Assembly: GCA_027489195.1 (NCBI GenBank)
Contig: JAIYAG010000027.1
Location: 1 to 5,189, forward strand
DNA: 5,189 bases
Direction: 5' to 3'
Source of the DNA: Burkholderiales bacterium
GTDB taxonomy: Bacteria > Pseudomonadota > Gammaproteobacteria > Burkholderiales > Burkholderiaceae_E
Shown one piece after another: positions 1 through 5,189 of this stretch (within the stretch, counting starts at the first letter, position 1; every line of letters starts with the position of its first letter). The notes beneath the pieces were generated by a model, which saw only the letters and a program-made list of their open reading frames with translations, did not search any database and was not told the origin of the DNA. The translations under genes were made by a program, and so were the position numbers.

Positions 1-1546
1 CCGTGGTCAGCACGGTCTGCGTGGATGCCGGGCGCACGAGCAGGCTCGCGCCGGGCGCGGCCTTCTTGAGGCCGCCGTTCCAGGCCCGCAGCTGCTCGAC
101 GCCCACGCCGTAGTTGGCCGCGACCGAGGCGACGGTGTCGCGCTTGGCCACGCGGTGATAGACCGCGGGCACGGTCACCTGCTCGTAGACCTTGGGCCCG
201 GCGAAGGACTCGACCTGCATCTCGTCCTTGACCGAGGCCTGCGGCGCGATGACCTGCGTGCCCGCGAGCAGCTTCTTGCTGGCCGGCAGTCCGTTGGCCC
301 GCAGCAGCTCGGCGGTGCTCACCCCGCCGCGGCGCGCGACCTCGTCGATCGTCTCGCCGGACTTGAGCGTGTACGGCTGCCAGGAGGCCAGGGGCTTGTT
401 GTCGAGGTCGTGCTTCTCGACCGCCTTGGCGAACGGCTCGACCCGGTCGGCCGGCAGCCTGATCGCGTTGTTCTTGCTGGCGGCGATCACCGGGCGGTTG
501 TGGGCCGGGTTCAGCGCGACGAACTCCTCGACGCTCATGCCCGCGAACTGCGCGGCGAGCTTGAGGTCGATCGGCCGCGTCTTCTCGATCGTCGCGAAAT
601 AGGGCTTGTTCGGGATGTCGGGCAGCGCGAGGCCGAGCTCGTCCGATCGCTGGATGATGTTCTTGAGCGCGATCAGCTTGGGAACGTAGTTGCGCGTCTC
701 GGCCGGCATGTTGAGCGACAGGTAGTCGGTCGGCAGGCCCTTGGCGCGGTTGTTCTTGACCGCCCGGGCCACCGCGTTCTCGCCCCAGTTGTAGGACGCG
801 AGCGCGAGGAACCAGTCGCGGTCGTGCATCTCGTAGATCTTCTGCAGGTAGTCGAGCGCCGCGCGGGTGGACTGCACGACGTCGCGGCGGTTGTCGACCC
901 ACCAGTTCTGCGAGAGCTCGTACTGCTTGCCGGTGGAGGGGATGAACTGCCACAGGCCCGCGGCCTGCGCCGAGGACAGCGCGACCGGGTTCATCGCGCT
1001 CTCGACGAAGGGCAGCAGGGCGAGCTCGGTCGGCATGCCGCGCTTCTCCACCTCCTCGACGATGTAGTGCAGATAGCGCCCGCCGCGGCCGAACATCCGC
1101 TGCAGCGCTTCGGGCCGCTGCAGGTAGAAGCGCTCCTTCTCGGCGACCAGCGGCGTGTCGAGCTCGGGCATCGAGAAGCCGGCGCGCATCCGGGCCCACA
1201 GGTCGCGGTGCAGGTCGGCGGGCTTCGGCGGGGCGATGACGACGGCCGGCGAAGGCGCGGCCGCTGCAGGGGCCGGCACCGGCACCGGGACGACGGCGGG
1301 GGCGACCGGAGCGACGGGCGTGACGGCGAGCGGGGGCTGGGCGGCCGGTGCGGGGACGACCGCGGCGCCCGGTCGGGCGACGGCCGACGCAGGCGGTGCC
1401 GCGCCCGGTTCGCGCGGCTGTGCGCGCGAGACCGGGGCACTCCCGGGGTCGACCGGGCCGACGCCGGCGCAGCCGGCGAGGACCACGAGTCCACCGAACA
1501 GCACGGTGCGCAGGATGGCGCGCGCCGCGCCGTTCGAGTCGGACAT
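1..1546 (-). CDS. mltD: Membrane-bound lytic murein transglycosylase D, C-terminally cut by the window edge
   Basis: This enzyme cleaves the MurNAc-GlcNAc bond of peptidoglycan with formation of a 1,6-anhydro product, and should act from the periplasmic face of the outer membrane. The ATG at 1546 follows a good ribosome binding site. Residues 1-25 form a lipoprotein signal with lipobox LAGC (Cys26 to be lipidated). Residues ~27-110 are a Pro/Ala/Val-rich, probably unstructured linker. The SLT domain follows: FVES with catalytic Glu182, GLWQF at 197-201 and the YNWGEN block at ~252-257. Two LysM peptidoglycan-binding repeats start near residues 392 (YTLKSGETIDEVA) and 463 (YHRVAKRDTVASVA). 515 codons are visible and no stop is reached, so the end, perhaps with further LysM repeats, is missing. 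E. coli MltD is about 450 residues; the excess is largely the linker. It lies downstream of gloB on the same strand but has its own promoter. Family assignment is very secure. Confidence 0.96.
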   Translation of the reverse strand, partial: MSDSNGAARAILRTVLFGGLVVLAGCAGVGPVDPGSAPVSRAQPREPGAAPPASAVARPGAAVVPAPAAQPPLAVTPVAPVAPAVVPVPVPAPAAAAPSPAVVIAPPKPADLHRDLWARMRAGFSMPELDTPLVAEKERFYLQRPEALQRMFGRGGRYLHYIVEEVEKRGMPTELALLPFVESAMNPVALSSAQAAGLWQFIPSTGKQYELSQNWWVDNRRDVVQSTRAALDYLQKIYEMHDRDWFLALASYNWGENAVARAVKNNRAKGLPTDYLSLNMPAETRNYVPKLIALKNIIQRSDELGLALPDIPNKPYFATIEKTRPIDLKLAAQFAGMSVEEFVALNPAHNRPVIAASKNNAIRLPADRVEPFAKAVEKHDLDNKPLASWQPYTLKSGETIDEVARRGGVSTAELLRANGLPASKKLLAGTQVIAPQASVKDEMQVESFAGPKVYEQVTVPAVYHRVAKRDTVASVAANYGVGVEQLRAWNGGLKKAAPGASLLVRPASTQTVLTT

Positions 1547-1554
1547 CAGGGGGT

Positions 1555-1560
1555 TCTCCT
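1555..1560 (-). promoter_or_regulatory. Ribosome binding site of mltD
   Basis: On the minus strand this reads AGGAGA, a near-consensus Shine-Dalgarno sequence, with 8 bases before the ATG at 1546. It supports that ATG as the mltD start, which is also placed correctly for the lipoprotein signal peptide. Confidence 0.8.
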
Positions 1561-1564
1561 AACT

Positions 1565-1580
1565 GCCTGTTTTTTCAGGC
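1565..1580 (-). other. Small hairpin in the mltD leader
   Basis: GCCTG (1565-1569) and CAGGC (1576-1580) are a perfect 5-bp inverted repeat around six T on the plus strand, so the mltD leader RNA has a six-A loop. It lies between the predicted transcription start and the ribosome binding site. A role in RNA stability or translation is possible, but the stem is short and the function is unknown. Confidence 0.4.
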
Positions 1581-1597
1581 CAATCGAGCCATTCCGG

Positions 1598-1626
1598 ATC
1601 CTACGTGCGACCCCGGAGGTGGTCAA
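1598..1626 (-). promoter_or_regulatory. Predicted sigma70-type promoter of mltD
   Basis: Reading the minus strand, TTGACC (1626-1621, 5 of 6 matches to the -35 consensus) is followed by exactly 17 bases and then TAGGAT (1603-1598, 4 of 6 matches to the -10 consensus). Transcription would start near 1591, giving a leader of about 45 bases with a small hairpin and the AGGAGA site. It is in the gap downstream of gloB, so mltD can probably be transcribed independently of gloB. Prediction from sequence only. Confidence 0.62.
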
Positions 1627-1697
1627 GCGGCGCCCGGCGCGCGGGGGGGCCGGGCGGCCCGTCGGTGAAGCGGTCGCCGGCGGTGCCGCGGGGCGTC

Positions 1698-2546
1698 TCA
1701 GCGAAACCCGTCCTTCCACTGTCGGACGGCGGCGAACACCTCAGTCGCATCGACCGGAACATGGCCCAGCCGGGCCTCGGCCGCCCGGCGCACGTCGGCG
1801 GCGCCGGTGCGCAGGAACGGGTTCGTGGCCCGTTCCAGGGCGAGCGTGGAGGGGACGGTGGGCGTGCCTGCGGCGCGCAGCGCGGCGGTCTGGCGCTCCC
1901 GCTCGGCCAGCGGTGCGCTGTCCGGCTCGACCGCACGCGCGAAGCGCAGGTTGGAGGTGGTGTACTCGTGGGCGCAGTAGACGAGCGTGTCGTCGGGCAG
2001 GGCCGCCAGCCGCCCGAGCGAGGCCGTCATCTGCGCCGCCGTGCCCTCGAAGACGCGGCCGCAGCCGCCGGCGAACAGCGTGTCCCCGCAGAACAGGACC
2101 GGCCGGGCGTCGTCGTCGCCGATCCGGCGGGCGAAGAAGGCGATGTGGTCGAGCGTGTGGCCCGGGATCTCGATCACGTCGAAGCGGGCATCGAAGCCCT
2201 CGAGCTCGACCGTGTCGCCCGCCCGCCAGCGCCGGTCGATCCCTTCGACGAGCGAGGCGGCGGGGCCGTGCACGACCGCGTCGGGGAACGCCGCGCGAAG
2301 CGCCGGCAGGCCGCCGACGTGGTCGGCATGGTGATGGGTGACCAGCACGGCCGCCAGGCTCAGCCCGGCCGCGGCCAGCGCCGCGAGCACCGGGGCCGCG
2401 TCGCCCGGGTCGACCACGGCCGCCCGGCGGCGCTCGCGATCGTGCAGCAGCCAGATATAGTTGTCGGCGAACGCCGGCACCGGCACGATGGCAGGATGGG
2501 GCGGCGCCGCGGCGTGCGGGACGCCGGCCAGGGAAGCGTGGTTCAT
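1698..2546 (-). CDS. gloB: Hydroxyacylglutathione hydrolase (glyoxalase II)
   Basis: This cytoplasmic metallo-beta-lactamase-fold enzyme hydrolyses S-D-lactoylglutathione to D-lactate and glutathione, the second step of methylglyoxal detoxification. The predicted protein is 282 residues. The binuclear metal site is complete: THHHADH at 70-76 (His71, His73, Asp75, His76), His130 in IPGHTLDH, bridging Asp155 in CGDTLF and His193 in CAHEYT. The typical GloB opening PAFADNYIW is at 24-32 and the C-terminal NPFLRT segment is present. The His130-Asp155 spacing is longer than in E. coli GloB, due to a short charged insert around RRIGDDDARP (140-149). The start at 2546 leaves ~20 residues ahead of the conserved core and lacks a clear ribosome binding site; GTG codons at residues 21 and 23 are alternatives. 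The same frame stays open far upstream, but that stretch lies opposite the methyltransferase gene and is not GloB-like. It is followed on the same strand by mltD and is divergent from the methyltransferase. Confidence 0.95.
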   Translation of the reverse strand: MNHASLAGVPHAAAPPHPAIVPVPAFADNYIWLLHDRERRRAAVVDPGDAAPVLAALAAAGLSLAAVLVTHHHADHVGGLPALRAAFPDAVVHGPAASLVEGIDRRWRAGDTVELEGFDARFDVIEIPGHTLDHIAFFARRIGDDDARPVLFCGDTLFAGGCGRVFEGTAAQMTASLGRLAALPDDTLVYCAHEYTTSNLRFARAVEPDSAPLAERERQTAALRAAGTPTVPSTLALERATNPFLRTGAADVRRAAEARLGHVPVDATEVFAAVRQWKDGFR

Positions 2547-2565
2547 CGGGGCGGTTGCCGCCCCG
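2547..2565 (-). other. Strong hairpin abutting the gloB start codon
   Basis: CGGGGCGG (2547-2554) and CCGCCCCG (2558-2565) form a perfect 8-bp inverted repeat with a 3-base loop. It sits directly against the gloB ATG, exactly where a ribosome binding site would be. It could limit translation initiation, serve as a protein-binding site, or indicate that the true start is further downstream. No T-run follows on either side, so a terminator is unlikely. Confidence 0.5.
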
Positions 2566-2590
2566 CTGAAGGGACGGACGACGTGCGGAA

Positions 2591-2606
2591 CGAAGCTTCG
2601 ATCATA
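2591..2606 (-). promoter_or_regulatory. Possible gloB -10 box and adjoining 10-bp palindrome
   Basis: On the minus strand TATGAT (2606-2601) matches the -10 consensus at 5 of 6 positions and lies ~55 bases before the gloB ATG. No good -35 hexamer is visible 16-18 bases upstream. Immediately downstream is the perfect palindrome CGAAGCTTCG (2591-2600), overlapping the expected transcription start and therefore a possible operator. Both are weak calls made from sequence alone. Confidence 0.35.
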
Positions 2607-2663
2607 CGCGGGCAGGGGGGGCGGACTGTGCCGGACCGCACCCGGCTCGCACTCGTCACCGCC

Positions 2664-3569
2664 ATGTCCGCCGGCGCGCGCCGAGCCGATGCCGACGGGG
2701 CGCCCCGGTCCGCCGAAGACGAGGCCGAGTCCGCTGGCGCGGCCGACGAAGCCGAGCGCCGGCCGCCGCCGGGCGGCGTCGCCGATCCGGGCGGACCGCC
2801 CCCGTCCAAGGATCCCGGGGACTGGCAGCACTGGCTCGCCTCGCCGCCCGGCCGCTACGTCCTCGACTGGGAGCAGACGCACTTCGACGAGGCCGTGGGC
2901 GATGTCTTCGGCTATCACGCCGTGCAGTGCGGCGAGCCGGAGCTCGACGCGCTGCGGGCGAACCGGATGCCGCACCGCGTGCATGCGCTGCGGGGCGGCG
3001 ACCCGCTGCCCGCGCACGACCGGCCGCGCGTGCGCATCGAGCACTTCGAGGAGCTGCCCTTCGATTCGCAGTCGCTCGACCTGCTCGTGCTGCCGCACGT
3101 GCTCGAGTTCGCGCACGACCCGCACCAGGTGCTGCGCGAGGCCGACCGCGTGCTGCGCCCCGAGGGCCGGCTGATCGTGTCGGGCTTCAACCCGGCGAGC
3201 CTGTGGGGCGCGCGCCAGTGGGCGATGCGCGGCATGCTCACGCCCTTCCTGCCGCGCGAGGGGCACTTCATCGCGGTGCCCCGGCTGCGCGACTGGTGCA
3301 AGCTCCTCGGCTTCGAGACGGAGCGCGCGCGCTACGGCTGCTGGCGGCCCCCGTGCCGCACCCAGCTCTGGCTCGACCGCACCCGCTTCATGGAGCGCGC
3401 CGGCGACCGGTGGTGGCCGATCTGCGGCGCGGTCTACATGGTGTCCGCGATCAAGCGGGTGCGTGGCATGCGGCTGATCGGACCGGCCTGGAAGCGCCCG
3501 TCGCGTTCGCGTGCCATCGCGGTGGCGAGCCCGCAGCGCAGCCGCATGCCGGACGATCGCGCCGGCTGA
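2664..3569 (+). CDS. YafS-like class I SAM-dependent methyltransferase
   Basis: A 301-residue predicted cytoplasmic protein related to the methyltransferase gene (yafS in E. coli) found between gloB and rnhA. The substrate is unknown. Residues 1-53 are acidic, Pro/Ala/Gly-rich low complexity; the conserved core starts at Trp54 (WQHWLASPPGRYVLDWEQ). Recognisable blocks are GYHAVQCG, LPF near residue 132 followed by a motif like SLDLLVLPHVLEF, then HQVLREADRVLRPEGRL and GFNPASLWG at 174-182. The usual glycine-rich SAM-binding motif I is absent or strongly degenerate, which fits my recollection of this family. Start choice is uncertain: ATG 2664 has no clear ribosome binding site. GTG 2628 in the same frame has an AGGGGGG run (2614-2620) at good spacing and would add 12 residues. 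It is divergent from gloB and followed after 125 bp by rnhA on the same strand. Methyltransferase fold likely; catalytic activity inferred. Confidence 0.85.
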   Translation: MSAGARRADADGAPRSAEDEAESAGAADEAERRPPPGGVADPGGPPPSKDPGDWQHWLASPPGRYVLDWEQTHFDEAVGDVFGYHAVQCGEPELDALRANRMPHRVHALRGGDPLPAHDRPRVRIEHFEELPFDSQSLDLLVLPHVLEFAHDPHQVLREADRVLRPEGRLIVSGFNPASLWGARQWAMRGMLTPFLPREGHFIAVPRLRDWCKLLGFETERARYGCWRPPCRTQLWLDRTRFMERAGDRWWPICGAVYMVSAIKRVRGMRLIGPAWKRPSRSRAIAVASPQRSRMPDDRAG

Positions 3570-3586
3570 GGCAGCGGCCCCCGGGA

Positions 3587-3626
3587 GGGACGGGGGCGGA
3601 CGATTACAATCCAGGCCGCCCGTCCC
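3587..3626 (+). promoter_or_regulatory. Possible rnhA promoter region with flanking inverted repeat
   Basis: TACAAT at 3605-3610 matches the -10 consensus at 5 of 6 positions and lies 84 bases before the rnhA start, in an otherwise very GC-rich gap. No convincing -35 box is present. The box is bracketed by a perfect 8-bp inverted repeat, GGGACGGG (3587-3594) and CCCGTCCC (3619-3626), which might be an operator or a long-loop stem but could be chance in this base composition. Confidence 0.38.
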
Positions 3627-3694
3627 AGCGCGACTCGCCCGGATGAGCCCGCCGTCCCGACCCGGGCCGTCCGGATCCCCCCGCCGAGAGCCCG

Positions 3695-4168
3695 ATGCCC
3701 GCCGTTCCCGCCGCCGCCGATGTGTCCCGCTGGGTCGCCTACACCGATGGCGCGTGCGCGCCCAGCAACCCCGGCCCGGCCGCCTGGGGCGCCGTGATCC
3801 TCGGGCCCGGCGGCCGCGACCCCGAGCACGCGCGCGGCTTCATCGGCCATGGCACCAACCAGATCGCCGAGATCGTCGCCGCCATCGAGGGCCTGACACG
3901 CGTGCCCGAGGGCGCGTCGGTCGAGCTGGTCTCCGACAGCCAGTACGTGCTCAAGGGGCTGAGCGAGTGGCGCGCCGGCTGGGAGCGCCGCAACTGGCGC
4001 AACTCGAAGAACGAGCCGGTGGCCAACCAGGACCTGTGGCGCAGGCTCTTCGCGATCGCCGACGCGCGCCGCGTCAGCGTGCGCTGGGTGCGTGGCCACA
4101 ACGGCGACACCCTCAACGAGCTGGCCGACCGGCTGGCCAACGAGGCCCTGCGCGACGCCCGACGCTGA
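3695..4168 (+). CDS. rnhA: Ribonuclease HI
   Basis: This cytoplasmic endonuclease degrades the RNA strand of RNA:DNA hybrids, acting on R-loops and replication primers. The 157-residue length is normal for the bacterial family (155 in E. coli). The DEDD catalytic set is complete: Asp18 in YTDGAC, Glu59 in NQIAEI, Asp81 in SDSQYV and Asp145 in ELADRLAN, with catalytic His135 in VRGHNGD ten residues before Asp145, as in E. coli. The basic handle region WERRNWRNSKNEPVANQDLW (96-115) is present, marking a type with its own substrate-binding protrusion rather than a minimal archaeal type. The start ATG 3695 has a weak GAGAG four bases upstream and gives a normal N-terminus. It follows the methyltransferase by 125 bp and converges on the aminotransferase. 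E. coli has dnaQ beside rnhA; it is not seen here. Confidence 0.97.
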   Translation: MPAVPAAADVSRWVAYTDGACAPSNPGPAAWGAVILGPGGRDPEHARGFIGHGTNQIAEIVAAIEGLTRVPEGASVELVSDSQYVLKGLSEWRAGWERRNWRNSKNEPVANQDLWRRLFAIADARRVSVRWVRGHNGDTLNELADRLANEALRDARR

Positions 4169-4169
4169 G

Positions 4170-4196
4170 CGGCGCGGCGCCCGCGGCGCCGCGTCG
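4170..4196. terminator. Putative bidirectional hairpin between convergent genes
   Basis: A 12-bp stem (4170-4181 with 4185-4196; one G-U pair in the plus-strand RNA, the inner 9 pairs perfect) and a CGC loop fill the 30-bp gap between the rnhA stop (4166-4168) and the aminotransferase stop (4199-4201). The position fits a shared transcription end, but no T-run follows on either strand, so it is not a canonical intrinsic terminator. A competing 8-bp pairing, CCCGACGC (4158-4165) with GCGTCGGG (4191-4198), overlaps it. Confidence 0.5.
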
Positions 4197-4198
4197 GG

Positions 4199-5189
4199 TC
4201 AGCGCGTCGCGAGGAAGCGCGCGAGCCGGTCCACGCCGTCCTGCAGCGTGGCCGCCGGCCGCGCGACGCACCAGCGCAGGAACCCCTCGCCGCCGTCGCC
4301 GAAGGCCACGCCCGGCGCCAGGCCCAGCCGGGCCTCGCGCACCAGCGCGCGGGCGAGCGCCAGGCTGTCGGATTCGCCGTCGACGCGCAGCAGCACGTAC
4401 ATCGCGCCGTCCGGCGTCACCGGCTGCACCCGCGGCACCCGGGCGAGCGCCGAGACCAGGGTCGCGGCGCCCTCGCGGACGTAGGCCTGGAAGGCCCGCG
4501 CGGCCGGTTCGCCGTCGCGGACCGCGGCCAGGCCGGCACGCTGCACGAAGCCGGGCGCGCAGGAGGTGTTGAACTCGACCAGCTTCTCGACGTCGGGCGC
4601 GAGCGCCTCGGGCAGCACCAGCCAGCCCAGCCGCCAGCCGGTCATCTGCCAGGTCTTCGAGAAGGTGTTCGCGACCACCAGCCGCTCTTCGGGATCGGCG
4701 CCGTCGAGGAACGAGGGGGCGCAGGCGGAGCCGTCGAAGACCAGCCGCTCGTAGGCCTCGTCGGACAGGATCCAGATGCCGTGGCGCCGGCAGTGGTCCC
4801 GGACCGTGCGCATCGCGTCGGCCGGCATCACCCAGCCGGTCGGGTTGCCCGGCGAGTTCACCATCAGCATCCGCGTGTCCGGGGTCAGCGCGGCCAGCAG
4901 CCGGTCGACGTCGAGCGTCCAGCGTCCGCCCGCATCGATCGTCAGCGCGACGGTCTCGACCCGGGCGCCGAGCACGCCGGCGATCGCGGTGAGGTTCGGC
5001 CACAGCGGGACGACCGCCACCACCTTGTCGCCCGGCGACACCAGCGCCTGCGAGGCGAGCATCAGCGCGGTCACGCCCGAGCTGGTCACCGCGATGCGGC
5101 CGGCGCCGATGGCTGGACCGGCGCCCGCGTGCAGCCGGCTCGCATAGCCGGCGAGCGCCTCGGGCAGCACCAGCCAGCCCAGCCGCCAG
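4199..5189 (-). CDS. Class I/II PLP-dependent aminotransferase, N-terminus missing
   Basis: A fold-type I pyridoxal-phosphate aminotransferase of the aspartate-aminotransferase superfamily. The substrate cannot be told from sequence. 329 codons are visible and the frame is open to the window edge. Motifs in order: TSSGVTALML (cofactor phosphate loop), NSPGNPTG at 4858-4835, SDEAY at 4765-4751 and SKTWQMTGWRLGW with the PLP Schiff-base Lys at 4657-4655. A C-terminal FLRWCVARP carries the expected carboxylate-binding Arg. A full member is usually ~380-400 residues, so perhaps 40-70 N-terminal residues are missing. A GTG at 5170 is not a credible start: it lies in the 39-base terminal copy (5151-5189) of an internal stretch, which places the post-lysine WRLGWLVLPEALA motif ahead of GYASRLHAG, where a segment like 'LREALAGYASRL' would be expected. 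The terminal ~39 bases are therefore probably not this gene's genuine upstream part. The gene converges on rnhA. Confidence 0.93.
   Translation of the reverse strand, partial: WRLGWLVLPEALAGYASRLHAGAGPAIGAGRIAVTSSGVTALMLASQALVSPGDKVVAVVPLWPNLTAIAGVLGARVETVALTIDAGGRWTLDVDRLLAALTPDTRMLMVNSPGNPTGWVMPADAMRTVRDHCRRHGIWILSDEAYERLVFDGSACAPSFLDGADPEERLVVANTFSKTWQMTGWRLGWLVLPEALAPDVEKLVEFNTSCAPGFVQRAGLAAVRDGEPAARAFQAYVREGAATLVSALARVPRVQPVTPDGAMYVLLRVDGESDSLALARALVREARLGLAPGVAFGDGGEGFLRWCVARPAATLQDGVDRLARFLATR
4599..4637. repeat. 39-bp exact direct repeat, internal copy
   Basis: Identical over 39 bases to 5151-5189. Here it encodes (minus strand) WRLGWLVLPEALA immediately after the SKTWQMTG block of the aminotransferase, which is its normal place in the family, so this is taken to be the genuine copy. 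Confidence 0.95.
5151..5189. repeat. 39-bp exact direct repeat, copy at the window end; probable assembly artefact
   Basis: Identical over 39 bases to 4599-4637, 552 bases (184 codons) away and in the same reading frame. The bases just inside the copies differ (G at 5150, C at 4598). It runs precisely to the last base of the window and gives a protein order not expected for an aminotransferase. Joining through the shared EALA codons at a contig end is the likeliest cause. Confidence 0.9.

Noticed and set aside
155..2341. 728-codon open frame on the plus strand antisense to mltD and gloB
   Set aside because: Arg/Gly/Asp-rich low-complexity translation with no recognisable domain, lying opposite two clear genes. 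It is a GC-bias shadow.
1605..2663. Upstream extension of the methyltransferase frame back to 1605
   Set aside because: It lies antisense to gloB and shows no family similarity. The conserved core begins only near 2823, and codon use before about 2628 looks non-coding.
2547..3266. N-terminal extension of the gloB frame to 3266
   Set aside because: It would overlap most of the methyltransferase on the other strand. GloB proteins begin just before the PAFADNYIW motif, so ATG 2546 suffices.
3511..4572. 353-codon plus-strand frame over rnhA and the aminotransferase 3' end
   Set aside because: Arg/Pro/Ala-rich translation without domains. The rnhA frame has the complete catalytic set.
4113..5003. 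296-codon minus-strand frame overlapping the aminotransferase
   Set aside because: It is an Arg/Ala/Gly-rich shadow in another frame of a gene with complete PLP motifs.
5168..5170. GTG as the start of the aminotransferase
   Set aside because: It lies in the suspect terminal repeat, has no upstream context, and would leave the protein too short for the family.

Overview
This is a GC-rich, densely coded chromosomal window, most likely from a betaproteobacterium of the Burkholderiales type. That is an inference from third-position GC bias, the character of the proteins and the gene order. I see no mobile element, CRISPR array, tRNA or rRNA, and no new multi-gene system. Its content is mostly housekeeping.

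Layout. Positions 1-1546 (minus) hold most of mltD, a lipoprotein lytic transglycosylase with LysM repeats, whose C-terminus lies beyond the left edge. The gap 1547-1697 carries a convincing sigma70-type promoter, a small hairpin and a ribosome binding site for mltD. Positions 1698-2546 (minus) are gloB, glyoxalase II. The divergent gap 2547-2663 holds a strong hairpin touching the gloB start codon, a 10-bp palindrome and a -10-like box. Positions 2664-3569 (plus) encode a YafS-like class I methyltransferase. The gap 3570-3694 has a -10-like box inside an inverted repeat, and 3695-4168 (plus) is rnhA, ribonuclease HI. A 30-bp convergent gap with a strong GC hairpin separates rnhA from a class I/II PLP aminotransferase on the minus strand (4199 to the right edge), whose true N-terminus is not seen.

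The order mltD-gloB-methyltransferase-rnhA matches the mltD-gloB-yafS-rnhA-dnaQ neighbourhood of Escherichia coli. Here the position after rnhA is taken by an aminotransferase on the opposite strand instead of dnaQ. The genes do not form one pathway: they cover wall remodelling, methylglyoxal detoxification, an unknown methyl transfer, RNA:DNA hybrid removal and amino-acid metabolism.

The most notable anomaly is at the right edge. The last 39 bases (5151-5189) are an exact, in-frame copy of 4599-4637, inside the same aminotransferase gene. This places the motif that follows the PLP lysine where the protein's N-terminal region should be. I read this as a probable assembly chimera at a contig end, so the last ~39 bases should not be trusted as genuine flanking sequence.
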